Assembly: GCA_037783415.1 (NCBI GenBank)
Contig: JAZGTN010000117.1
Span: forward strand, 930,001 to 994,000
Length of the DNA stretch: 64,000 nucleotides
Direction: 5' to 3'
Origin: Leptasterias polaris
Taxonomy: Eukaryota > Echinodermata > Asteroidea > Forcipulatida > Asteriidae
Shown here one piece after another: positions 1-11,303 of this stretch. The translations under genes were made by a program, and so were the position numbers. Position 1 is the first letter of the stretch. Every line of letters starts with the position of its first letter. The notes below the pieces were generated by a model. That model saw nothing but the letters and a program-made list of their open reading frames with translations. It ran no database searches and was not told the DNA's origin.

Positions 1-583
1 TTTTTTTCAAACATCGGATTTTAGCCTGCTTGATAGAGACTATTGTTTTACTCATTTCTTAAAAACGATGGCATTTCCAGCACAACTATTTCAAGGGAAG
101 TTTTCCACCATGACCATCTTTATACCATGTAAGTTATGTGTAAATCTGTGAACATTTATATTTTCAATCTTACCAAATAATGTTGTACACACCCTTTAAC
201 ATAAAATATCATTTCTCCTGTCTTCTGACTTCTTTCATTATTATTTGTTAAGTAATTTTTTGGTAAATATCTTACTAATGCTCTCCATTAGGCCTATTTT
301 TAATGCTCAGTTAATTTTTTGTGTGCTGATTTAAATTTTGATGTTTTTTGGAGTTGGAACACTTTTTTTTTTCTATCTCCAGTTTTAAATTGTAGGGCCC
401 TACACAATAATTTTTAGCTTCTAAATCGTTAATTTTAAATTACAAAAAATTATCTTGTACTTTATTTTATATTAACCTCTTGTTATTCTTTGTTAAATTG
501 TTTTCCCTAATTCTGCCTTTGGCCCTGATGGAAAGTGTGTTTTTAAATGATTTCAATAATATACAAAAAAAATATATACTCAA
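1..583. other. AT-rich, no feature seen
   Basis: Low-complexity AT-rich DNA with T runs. No coding or repeat structure could be supported. Confidence 0.6.
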
Positions 584-940
584 TTTAATTAATGAGTGAT
601 TAACTTTTAAATATACATGCCTCTTCGAATGAGGTCTGTGTGCAGTGCGATTTGACAATGCGTAAACGAAAGTGCCTGTTCATGAAACTACTCAACTAAA
701 CTTATCTACGCCCATACAAATTGCCCCTTCTGAAAACTCAAAACGCAGAGTACTCTTTTTTGGCACCGTGCCAGCGCTATATGTACTTCAATGTGAATAT
801 GGAAAATCAAAATTGTTCTATTTGTGAAAACTCAAATCAGATTTTGTGATGTGGTCCTTGTGCTTATTAATGTAATACAAAACTATAATGTTTTGTGACT
901 TGAAACTTGGAGAAAATGTTGATGTCAATGATAGCGTGTG
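584..940. repeat. Dispersed repeat, copy 1
   Basis: About 350 bp is shared in direct orientation with 16,722-17,052: TTAATGAGT, ATGCGTAAA, TGAAAACTCAAAACGCAGAG, ACTTGAAACTTGG and AAAATGTTGATGTCAAT occur in the same order. The copies have diverged by indels and no coding potential is shared. Confidence 0.75.
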
Positions 941-1050
941 AAAGCCCAGCGAAAGTAAGCACTGTGGCGCTGTTGCTAGTGCACGTAAAGCAATACAAAA
1001 TACAATTGGTTGCACAACACAGAGAAACATCGTCCCTGTTATAGTAAACT

Positions 1051-1082
1051 CGCGAAAAGGCCGCCTTCGGCGGCCTTTCGCG
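1051..1082. repeat. GC-rich hairpin with TTCG loop
   Basis: CGCGAAAAGGCCGCC pairs with GGCGGCCTTTCGCG around a C(TTCG)G tetraloop, with one bulged A. It stands out in AT-rich surroundings, and related sequences (TCCCTGTTATAGTAA, TCCCTGTTTCAGTAA) lie on either side. Confidence 0.8.
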
Positions 1083-1986
1083 CGGCTGTTAGTTCCCTGT
1101 TTCAGTAAGTTTTTGTGTTTTGAATGCAGACAAAAAAAATATATAAAAAAAAGGGGAAAAAAATTGAGAAGTTTATGGGAAAATGATTATATTATATCCT
1201 GGATTTTCCAATACCTCGGGGAGGCAATAATATGGAGTGTCCAACCTCAAATTTGTACATTGATTTTTGAAAATTGTAAGTTTGTGTCTCTTTAGTCTGT
1301 CAAACACGATGGATGGATGAAAGTTCAGCGCAGATTTGGACCGAAAATTACTGCTTTGCTCAAAATAGTAACAAACACAATCGAACCTTTCAATATGAAC
1401 CGTGTGTGCATCTCCGGTCTATTTTTCAGCAACCTAAATGTCCCACAGGATTAAAAACCAGAGATAAAACTCAATGAGCAAAAAAAATCTGGAAACCCTT
1501 GTGGCTATCAGCAAATTGTAGGCCCAAAGGTTTGCTTTTTGATACTAACAAAAAAATTCTTACCGTTTTCAAATGCATTCCAATGTGTTCTAAACTGAAC
1601 CGAAGTCGCAAGCTAGAATGATCAGCTAAGCTACCTCCACATTCTTTAAAAAACAAAATTCCAAATACCTACTTTTGTTCCTCGCATACCAACCTTTCGG
1701 AATGCTTTAGCCGATCAGACACATTTTGCCTGCTATACAACCGTAACGCAGGCAAATAAACTTCGTTGCGCATGTTTTCGTATTTCATCAGCCGCGCTTT
1801 CATACCTTGCGTTCGTTCATCCTCTTTCAATAAAAATATGTGAAATAAATCAATTTTTGAAACACGAAGAAAATAAAAAAAATCGAACCTCCTTAGTATG
1901 ATCACTGGACCGAAAAAAAGCCGTACGAAAATTTGCAGCCCGATCTATACAGGCACCTGGAAGTTTTTCTTTCACAAACAGACATG

Positions 1987-2028
1987 TTACTTGCATTAGT
2001 ATATGGATTACTTGCATTAGTATATGGA
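1987..2028. repeat. 21-bp tandem duplication
   Basis: Two exact copies of the unit TTACTTGCATTAGTATATGG plus A. Confidence 0.9.
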
Positions 2029-2490
2029 TGGTCGCCTGGTTTTGGTTGATACAGTGATTAAAGGGTTAAGCTTTACAGACAGGGAGTAAGTCACAAGTTT
2101 ATAAAAGTCCTCTCTTGCTTGCAACTTGAGGAGCTACAAGAGTTTAGATCCTATAATCTGGATATTGCACATTAAAGTGCCCTTTATAGGCCTAAGATAC
2201 GCAATTTTGTTTGAACCTTTGGGGAGAGGGGGAGCAGCCTACCCCCAAGTGTTTGAATTGTTACGTAACTTGTTGACAACAGAGGTGGTACTCCTTAACT
2301 GGCATTTATGGTAAAAGAAGGCTATTGTTAAACTGCCAAAATTTGCCCTAGGGATTGTGTGGTAAAAAGCTATAATTGTTAAACTACTCTCCACATCAAT
2401 GTTGCCTGGTATCAATAGGCATTTTAGAACTATTTGTGTGTTTCTGTGTCCTCCATGCTTAATCTTAGACCTTCGATACATTACAAGTTA

Positions 2491-2585
2491 AAGCCAAGGC
2501 CTGATCTAATATGTTTCGACCCTAGCAAAGTCGTTCTCAAAGGACAGAAAGACTATGCTATTGCTAGGGATGAAACGTCAGGCCA
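2491..2585. repeat. Small imperfect palindrome
   Basis: GGCCTGAT...TGTTTCGACCCTAGCAA faces TTGCTAGGGATGAAACGTCA and GGCC. It is about 95 bp and MITE-like. Confidence 0.5.
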
Positions 2586-2957
2586 TTAACTATTTTTTGC
2601 AGTTATACAATATATAGGTCAGAACCCGTGCCCCCACCCCGCAAGTGATATTGACAAAATGAACAATTGAATGGTTCGATGCAAATAAACAAATAAAAAA
2701 GTCTTCCCCGGCCCAATGAAAAATGTCTGGTTACGCCTCTACCTAGTTTATTGCTCTACCTTTTGTTAACATAACAGAACTAAACAATTAAACAAGCAAA
2801 GGGTACATTTACATTTAAAAGCAATTTTCAAATATACTCCAGATTAAATTTAAAGAAAAATTCAACAATTTAGTTTAATGCATATGTTTTTGAAGCATTT
2901 AGTTTGACTAGACTAAAAGTGTAAGTTTTTCCCTGACTTTCTGTATTCTCCTTTAAG

Positions 2958-3016
2958 ACGGATGTGGGGAAAGGTCATTGAGGTCAAGAAAGTGGTGCCA
3001 CACATCAAACCACTAA
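2958..3016 (+). CDS. Weak candidate exon, RRM-end-like peptide
   Basis: A pyrimidine-rich tract ending TTTAAG and a GTAAGT donor bracket 59 bp. The open frame reads MWGKVIEVKKVVPHIKPL, and GKVIEVKKVVP resembles the last strand of some RNA-recognition motifs. With a single short segment this may be chance or an RNA-binding-protein pseudogene piece. Confidence 0.2.
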
Positions 3017-4301
3017 GTAAGTCTGAGGGCTCAGTGTCTTGGGTTGGGCAACCACCTTATTCTTGGGTGGTAAAGTGTTTCTTCAATCATGGAGGAAAGC
3101 TTCTGGAGTACGAACACCTACAAATGAAAATGTTTATTGTACTACTACTAGGTTTGGCTTTATGCTATTGGTGCATCCGGTTGTCTTTCATGATAAACTA
3201 AAAAGACAACAATTCTATAGTAGTCAACATTGAAAATTGAAAGATTCTAATACATAAAACAAATCTTTAAAATATCAAAAATGTCCTGGTATCTTTCTAT
3301 AGTCTTATTTTATTGCATCCGGTAACTTTTATACTACAAACAAAGAAAATACTTTCATTCAAGTATTTAAATATGATCATTGTTCAATTGTTCAGTGTTC
3401 AGACATTTATTTAGAAAAACTAAACATAAGGCAATTGTTATAATTGATTTAAATAAGGGTTGCCTGCATACATGCATAAAGCGCTCATTTATGAATTGGC
3501 GGGTAGCTAGTTTCCCCAGAGTTTGCAAACAAATGGCTATCACTACACAATATCATAAAAATCTTTTTCATACAGGCGAGTAGAAATATAAAAACTGTTC
3601 TGTTTAGTTAGTGTGGGGGGGGGGGGGATTTTCAAAGCAGGGCTTCTGAAATAACACTTGACTGCAGGCCCAAACCCATTTACCCTCAGGCCAGTAAACC
3701 CACAACGGAGGTCTGGCAGTTTTGCGGTTTCAATTTTGGGTAATAAATATTCACTGTGTTCAACTGTTGTTTCAGACCAGCTCTGTTGAGTATCAAAGCA
3801 TATACTTACCCATAATAGAAATAAGAGATTTCTTAGAACTCATTCAAATAAAAACAGTTTATTGTGTTAAACTGTTTATACATACTAAACACATCTTGAT
3901 TCTGGTCTTTTAAAACAAATTGTTATCCATTAAAAATGTAAAGCTATACGAACCGCCTGTGGTCAGGTGGATTTTCACTCCACATTCCAGCCCTGTGAAG
4001 TGGGCAGATTATGAGGCTATACACGGTAAGGTGATAGCATTGCAACATTTTGACTTTGGGCTTGGCTTGTGTAAGTTTGCTCGTTGTGCTTTCCTCTAAC
4101 CAGTTAAATGTCCTATACATGGTTAAATTACATGGATATAAATTATTGCTGGAGTCTGAGGCCTAAGGGCAATTACAATCACTTCCAACAATTTGGACAG
4201 ACATCAATGACCTTCAAATGATGAAAAAGCTTGTAATCTCCATTCAAGCAATAACTTTTATTTGTTATACATTTTAGTCCACCCCTAGTGAATGTCATTT
4301 A

Positions 4302-4533
4302 AATAGACACAATCGGCGACCGGAGTCACGTGACTCATAGTGGGTATACAATGTAAACAAACCAAACAAACAATGCACAACGAGTATGGAAAACCATGAC
4401 TGCTTCCCACCTTACGGCAGGAGCGCTCGGAAGCAGCCATGCGTTTCCATTCACGCTGCGCCTTGCTTGCTTGGTTTGTTTACATTTTATACCCACTATG
4501 GGTCACGTGACTGAGTCGCCGATTGTGTCTATT
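4302..4533. mobile_element. Fully palindromic MITE, 232 bp
   Basis: Arms at 4,302-4,407 and 4,429-4,533 are inverted copies over about 105 bp, starting AATAGACACAATCGGCGAC and including GTCACGTGAC, CATAGTGGGTATA and TGTAAACAAACCAA. Only about 20 bp separate them. Each arm carries a CACGTG E-box. No clear target duplication is visible. Confidence 0.8.
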
Positions 4534-4951
4534 GAGGTCACAGTGGTCACTGGTAGCTTTGTGTTTGAATGGGAAAAGACACAGTATCATCTTGTTTGTA
4601 TTGATTGTTTACTAGTTTTTCACTCTACGTTGGAAGACAATTTGAATTATGATCACAAATTGCACATAAATCACATGGTGGAAACTTTCCTCAACAGATT
4701 GTTTTGCTTGAAATGCATTAATTTTTTGAAATGACTAGAACAATTAGTAGGAGTCCACACTACCATGTTTAAAACAGTGAAAACAAAAAATTTAGTTTTT
4801 AATTATTTTCTTCTCACACTCTGGTAACCGATTGATCTTAAACTTTCACAGGATTGGTATTTTATGTATATACTAGGTCACAGAAAGTGTGGATACTGGT
4901 TTTTGACAATAACCAATGTTGTCCCTTGCTCTGTTACGCAAATCCACATAC

Positions 4952-5091
4952 CTGAATTGTTTCATTGTAGATGGTTTCAGGATGTGCAGTACTAGGTAGA
5001 CGGCGATACCTTCCTATCCGCACATTTGTGTAAGAATCCGCTTGTTGTCCGTCCACAAAGTATGTACTAAAGTCACTCCACTCACCTGTGT
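4952..5091 (-). CDS. Candidate exon of an unrecognised minus-strand gene
   Basis: 140 bp lie between a CTTGTAG acceptor and a CAG/GTATGT donor. The open frame reads EWSDFSTYFVDGQQADSYTN and RIGRYRRLPSTAHPETIYNE. An alternative acceptor ACACAG lies 6 bp further in with the same frame. The composition looks like real protein, but I cannot name it. Confidence 0.35.
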
Positions 5092-5901
5092 CTACAAGAA
5101 CATGATACACAAACATTACTTTCTCTTTCAAGAAAAGCAACATAATTGTAATCCTTAGTGTACACTTTCTTCCAATAAGCTTGTTATTATATTCTTGTTC
5201 AAAGGAAATGCAGTTACCGGTGAATTAAAAGTTATTCCATCTTACTGTTTTATTGTTGGAAATGGAAATGGTTAAATGCTACCACAATTTATCAGAGGGA
5301 GTTATTGTTAGAGATCAGTCACTAGAAAAATCTGATATAATATGGAAGTACCAACCATCCAGGGATATCCATTTTACATGACATAATCTTTGGGAGAAAA
5401 AGTAGAGTACATTTAGCCAAAGAAACACAATTATTGTTTTATATTCCATATTAAGTACTACAACAGACCCATGCATTTGCCAAAAAACAGTTTTTGTTTT
5501 CCTTTAATTTTAATTTTATTACACCCATAATAATAAACTTTACATGTATGACGTCCATTTGAACCCACTTTCTTCCATTTAAAGGTATAGGGTCATAGAT
5601 TGGTAAAGTAATCAAAAATTACCATAAAATCTTACTTGGTAAGAAACACCGAAGCTGTTGAGAAAAGATTCCCTTTGGGGCTATTTTGTTTGGAGACAAG
5701 ATTAATGCATGAATTGTTTCTCAGGTCTGAGAGTTGGTGTCCATTTGCGAATGCTGCAGCCAGAGATGCAGTTGGTACCAGCTGTCACCTCGCTAAATGT
5801 GGATGGATTCGATGTTCGAGTGAAAATACCGTGACAGTGTTTTGCTGTTTCTCAGCAAGTAGACACTGTATTCAGCTGAAACTTTCCCATGTGACTTTAT
5901 T

Positions 5902-6687
5902 GGGTTGTTCTAAAACCCCCTCGACCCCCACGACCCACGACCCCCTCGACTTATGCTCGATTTATTTTTATGTACACCAAAATTGCCACATGACACGATC
6001 TCAGCCAATCACGCACGAAGCAAACTGCGCGTGATTGGCTGAGATCGGGTACTGTGGCAATTTTGGTGTACAGAAAAAAAATCGCGGCATTTCCAAGCGT
6101 ATCTCTTGGCCGACCCGAGCCTGAATAGGAGTATATCCCAACTGGGATCCTGCGTTTACCGCCCGAGTACGATTTAGGCCAACTCATTACGTGATGATCA
6201 GGCAGACTCAATTCCGGCTGATCGCTCCCGTCCTGTGTCAACAATTACTACTTGCTCTATGCGGAGCTCGAGGTTGTAGACCCGACCGACCATGGCCCAG
6301 ACGTGTTTTGGGGTTTTGTCAGTCTCCCACACCCCCGGCCAACGTGATCATGATTGGTGTGCACGTGACGACGTGCGGAAGCGGATTAAATACGCTCATT
6401 TTTTATGCTAAGTGACCTCATTTGTCCTGGGGGAAATACGCAGACCATTTCTTTTCGGATTTTGGTGTTGGCACAGAATGTTAAAATTAGCAGTTCGTCG
6501 GAAGGAAGTCGCGTCGCCTGTTCTTTGGATCACACGCTGTGAATTCTAAATCGGGGACTTAATTCTTACTCGGCCGTAAAGCGATGTTTTTATGAATTCG
6601 GAATTGGGACACGTTTCGATTACGGGGCGGACGTCGAGGGTCGAGGGGTCGTGGGTCGTGGGGGTCGAGGGGGTTTTAGAACAACCC
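5902..6687. mobile_element. MULE-like non-autonomous element, 9-bp TSD
   Basis: About 42 bp of near-perfect terminal inverted repeat (GGGTTGTTCTAAAACCCCCT, then a CGACCC/ACGACCC-rich stretch) lie at 5,902-5,943 and 6,646-6,687. Exact 9-bp duplications GACTTTATT flank them (5,893-5,901; 6,688-6,696). A 9-bp TSD suggests Mutator-like elements. An internal palindrome sits at 5,971-6,072. No transposase is encoded. Confidence 0.8.
5971..6072. repeat. Palindrome inside the MULE-like element
   Basis: TGTACACCAAAATTGCCACA and CGATCTCAGCCAATCACGC on the left are mirrored on the right up to GGTGTACA, giving arms of about 47 bp around a short centre. It may be a separate nested MITE. Confidence 0.8.
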
Positions 6688-7108
6688 GACTTTATTGTGT
6701 CTTTCTTTTTAATTCTGCCAATAAATCAGTATTACATTGACGAAAAAGCATTCTATTGGTCCTACCTTTCATTACCTCAAGCAGGTCCTGAACTAGAGGG
6801 GGGGGGGGGCATTCTGGTACAGACACCCTTGTGGTGTGGAGTATAGTTTTTAAATAATCATTACTAATGTACCACATTAATTTTGGTTAATTAGATATGA
6901 TTTTCTTAATACTCGAAACTTCAACTTCTGGCTTTAACAAACGTCAAGGTCAAATAGGGGTGAGACACTTTGTGTAAGATTTGTGTAAGAGCTTTCGATG
7001 AAGCATTGTTCTTGAATGTAGTTGAACGAGTTAACAGTAAATACTTATTTAAATGTGATTAACCATAAACCACCATAATCAGAGACCAACAGTTGCCAGA
7101 GTGTAGCG

Positions 7109-7430
7109 TGTCATGGCCAAGTGGTCTAGCGGTCTAGCCACCAAAATTAAGTTCTCGGGGATAACTCATTGGAGTGTGTTTAAATCCCAAGTATGACGCC
7201 TGTATCCTTTAGTAAGATCCTCAAGTGGTATAAATGGGTACCTGTGAGGGTAGAGGTTGATATTGTGTATGAAAAACCCTAGTCATAGTGCCACAGCAGC
7301 ATAGGGCTGTATACTCTCCAACGGGAGCTAAGAAATATTACAGGATTGTAATATATTGGCCCAAGGACCACGGCACTGACATAACTGCTGATCTATACAT
7401 TCGTAAAATGTGCTATACAAACTAGTTGAT
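7109..7430 (+). mobile_element. Older SINE of the same type
   Basis: The head TCATGGCCAAGTGGTCTAGC and a decayed B-box (GTTTAAATCCC) are followed by the same body plan as the 47,021 copy (GGGTACCTGTGAGGGTAGAG, GGCTGTATACTC, GGGAGCTAAG). The tail is lost near 7,430. Confidence 0.7.
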
Positions 7431-7900
7431 ATCATTACTATAGTATCAAACTGTGTTTTTTATTGTTAGAGTGAGGAAAACTCCTAGTAAGTCACCCAAA
7501 GGATTACAACAAATCTGTTGACTGTTCCTTGTTTCTGTTTTTGGTTGAGTTAATCATAGGCCTAATGATCCGATTGTTGGTGGCACTTGAATGCTCTCTA
7601 ATAGCAACAGATCAAACAGCAAACATTTTAGTGATTCAAACATAATGTCTCTTCATGCGAAGCCCACACAATGCTATTGACTTGGCAGCTTGCACAAACT
7701 TTATAGTATGTGAAAAAACAAATTTGGTTGGCTTCACAAAATAACAATTCTTCGGGAAATTGCAAGCCACAGGAAGTGAAAAGAGTTAAACAATTTATTC
7801 AAGTCTTTGCGATGTGATTTCAATAATGTTGAGGGGGGTCTTCATTGTGTTTGTTGAAAAAGTCAAAATTTTCCACCCTTGATTGAGGGTTGCTGACATT

Positions 7901-7952
7901 GAAACTTTCCAAATGATATTTATTTCGAAACTTTCCAAATGATATTTATTTC
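7901..7952. repeat. 26-bp tandem duplication
   Basis: Two exact copies of GAAACTTTCCAAATGATATT plus TATTTC. Confidence 0.9.
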
Positions 7953-7997
7953 ATTCTCCAAAGTGTTATGCCCAAGGGGACTCAAAGTCATTCTTAC

Positions 7998-8176
7998 TCT
8001 ATAGACTGCACTGATCCACATAATCTCAGAAGGGGGACAGTTCCAAGAGTTGTGTTAACTTTGTTTTGACCGTACAGACGGGAAAGTTGGTGCACAAAAT
8101 CTCTTATGTCATTGTACAGACATACAGACCTACCCAGATCTAACCCTCTGATAAATGGAACCAACTGTTCTGTCAT
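7998..8176 (-). CDS. Candidate exon of an unrecognised minus-strand gene
   Basis: An open segment ending at a GTAAGA donor (7,997-7,992) encodes FVHQLSRLYGQNKVNTTLGT and PLLRLCGSVQSI. The upstream acceptor is uncertain, so the start is only the limit of the open frame. The family is not recognised. Confidence 0.25.
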
Positions 8177-10319
8177 CCTTTCTCACAACAAATGCATCAG
8201 GCTTCTGATGTCTTGTTTACAGCCTGTGCCAGGTTCTGTGATTGTGTTTTGCACTAGTTTTTTCATAAATTGTTTTATTAAAAGATACACTGTATTTTGT
8301 GGATTTCGTTTTATTCTTCAATTTTCTGTTTTATTGTTGTTTTGATAAAATACTGTTTGAAAAAAGGAAATACCAGCAGGAAAATGTTTTTGTTATTTAT
8401 TATTTGTCACTAATTAACTCTAATATTTAATGAAAACATAGTTGTTTAACCTCCTATAGCTGGGCATGTTTAGAAGTCCCTAAGATCAGAAAGACATGGG
8501 GAAATGCACAAAAAAACATTTTCATACAACTAGGAGGGGAGTATGGGTTCTGCATGATGAGTGTAAATCCTGACCGAACTCCCTCTCAATGAAGGGTCCA
8601 ACTATACCCACCTATATATACCGCAAACACAGATACTAGTCATTTAATTTGTGGAACACGCATCTCCTGTCATCCTTACTTGCCATGTAAACTGCCATAT
8701 GATGCTCCAAAATGTAATATACTCGCCATGTATGGGTAATTATAGACACATTAGACACTGCTGTCTTTTCCAAAACAATTGCCCTGGCTATTTATCCCAA
8801 ACCAGGGTCGTGTCAACTGGTGACAAGGTTGGTGTGTTATTATGGAGTAGTCTATGGGGGGAAGATGGAGGAGTTTCTGTATATTCTTTGTTTGTTTTGA
8901 ACAAAATTTCAAATGACAAAGATCTGTTTTGAGTTTAATAACACAAATATTGAATGCCTTTTGTTCATTGTTGCAGAATAGAATGACTCAATGAAATCTG
9001 GATTTTCCATTTCACTTCAAGGTTTCGTCTAGTAAAATGGTTTCATCCAGATTTCACCTTGTGATTATTTTTCACAAGCATCCAGTGTTTGTATATTGGA
9101 TTACTCGTTAAATGCACTAATCAATGGTTCAATTTCCTTCTTATTAAAAAAGATTTAAAATTGCTCCCTCTCTCTAAATAATTAACCTTCGGTGTCTCAC
9201 TAGTCTTTCAGTCCACATTTGCTATTCTACAACTGTCAGTGATGAGTGATGGACCAAAACAGCACGTCTTTAGAAATTTATTCTGGTCATTTTCAGCAAA
9301 CAAATCCATCCTATTTCACTTTCATGTATTTCTATTAAAGCAATTTTGACTCTTAAATTTCACCTGGAGGTATTCACATTGATATAGCTCCATGATATTC
9401 AGTTTAACTTTTCAGACGTTCTTTTTTGCCATGCAAAATCGGCATTTCATTATTTGGCAGAGTAGGCGGATTGTTAAATTGAACGGTCATCTTTTTAAAT
9501 CGCATGAAAATGCAATGTTTAAATTTGAGCTTATTTGCCGAAAATGACTAAGGAAAATGTATATATTAGGCCTAATAGTTCACATACAAAGGAATAAGAG
9601 GATTTTTAAATTTTGATAATTCACAACTAACTAATTTTTGAAAGATTGCAAAGAACCAATTTATAGCTTAGGCCATTCCAATTTTATTAGTTGGTTTACG
9701 GATTTTTTAGGTGTTGAAAAAAAAAAAAAATTAAATGTCTAAATCCATTGGCCGACAAGCAAAGATTTGCTTAATACTGGGATGTGCCTCCATATCCATC
9801 TCGCTATTCCATGTCATTTCCAATAAGCCTATTAAAAGTATTTTCGTCTTTTAAATTTCTGTTTAATACCATAATTAATTAGTCTTTTTTTTATCTCTTT
9901 GTTAGATTTATTTAATAATCTGCCACCGAACACATGAATGGATATAAAAGGTGCTTTTAAGTTTTGTGTTGTGAGAAAATTTTATTTGGAACACTTGAAA
10001 ACTCTGGATGGACTACCCACCCAAACTTATAAAATGAAGATAAATGGTTCTGGACTGTATATTATGAACGAAAAGGATTTAACTGCTGCTAATAAATTGC
10101 TTCCTAACATTCAATAACATTTTGGACATTTTAAATATGGCGTATGTGTGTAATGTAGGGGTGTTTGTTGCACTGTCACTGTCGGATGCCCTAGTCTACG
10201 CACAAGATTCACAACCCCCCAAACAGGGAGTGGCAAAGAACTGCTTCAAAATCCATGAAAGACCTGTATAAAATACTTTAATATGGGGGTACGTTGTGTA
10301 AGATACATTTATCCCCAAA

Positions 10320-11144
10320 ATATGGGGTTCCATATGTGCCACTCCTTCTGTCGCCTTTTCAATTTTGTCCATCGCCTTTTCAATTTTGTCCGTCGCCTTT
10401 TCAATTTTCTTCCGCCGCCTTTTCAATTTTCTTCCGCCGCCTTTTCAATTTTCTTCCGCCGCCTTTTCAATTTGCTTCCGCCGCCTTTTCAATTTGCTTC
10501 CGCCGCCTTTTCAATTTGCTTCCGCCGCCTTTTCAATTTTCTTCCGCCGCCTTTTCAATTTTCTTCCGCCGCCTTTTCAATTTTCTTCCGTCGCCTTTTC
10601 AATTTTCTTCCGTCGCCTTTTCAATTTTCTTCCGTCGCCTTTTCAATTTTCTTCCGTCGCCTTTTCATTTTTCTTCCGTCGCCTTTTCAATTTTCTTCCG
10701 TCGCCTTTTCAATTTTCTTCCGTCGCCTTTACAATTTTTCAGGCGCATTTTTTTTCTGAAACGGCCACGTGACTGTCACATGATGACCATGTGATGATTT
10801 GTTGGCAAAGAAAAATGATTGGATACCTCAACCATACTGCCTATGTACAGGCTTTGCTTATTAGTAAATCAAGAATGGAACTGAAAAAGGATATTATCGT
10901 AGTTTAATCTGGTCTCGCGACTGTGGATGAAGCAACGTATACATTTTGGCAACTGCGGTATGCCTCCCAAAGGTCGAATTTCCTTCGGAGTCATGTGATA
11001 GTCACCTGGTAGTCACGTGGACCCACGATGGAAAAATTGAAAAGGCGACAGACAAAATTGAAAAGGCGACTGACAAAAATGAAAAGGCGACGGACAAAAT
11101 TGAAAAGGCGACGGAAAGGAGTGGCACATATGGAACACCATACC
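10320..11144. repeat. Foldback structure with 21/22-bp minisatellite
   Basis: Outer ends match as inverted repeats (GTTCCATATGTGCCACTCCT at about 10,327 and its complement near 11,118-11,137). The left arm holds 18 units of CGCCTTTTCAATTT(T/G)..., starting at 10,352, 10,373 and 10,394 (21-bp spacing) and then every 22 bp to 10,724. The right arm holds four 21-bp units of the complement at 11,029-11,115. Inner flanks are also inverted (CCACGTGACT...TCACATGA). The unit length makes all three frames open, so the long ORFs here are artefacts. Confidence 0.85.
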
Positions 11145-11195
11145 AAAAAAGAAATTTATTATGAACATATGCGTATATCCCCCATCCTCGAGAAG

Positions 11196-11303
11196 CGCAT
11201 TCTTGGGATTTGCACAATCTAAAGATTGCCCTGTGAAGGTTAAGCAGTTCAATCTCATATTGTGCGCTATCTCAAGATTGTGCAAATCCCAAGAATGTGC
11301 TAA
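11196..11303. repeat. Inverted repeat, about 30-bp arms
   Basis: GCATTCTTGGGATTTGCACA at about 11,198 is mirrored by TGTGCAAATCCCAAGAATGT near 11,278-11,297, with roughly 50 bp between the arms. It lies inside the Harbinger-like element and may be a small MITE or a sub-terminal hairpin. Confidence 0.7.

Larger units (their letters stand above)
7431..9670. other. Non-coding, apart from the candidate exon near 8,100
   Basis: Apart from the 26-bp duplication and one weak exon candidate I see only unique AT-rich sequence and short unrecognised ORFs. Confidence 0.5.

Noticed and set aside
4396..4734. 112-codon plus-strand ORF
   Set aside because: Its first part is the palindromic MITE, and the rest has no protein-like motif or splice support.
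10283..10794. Three overlapping ORFs of 135-166 codons rich in FRRLFNF/PPPFQF
   Set aside because: They are the three frames of the 22-bp minisatellite; a 22-bp unit without stops is open in every frame.
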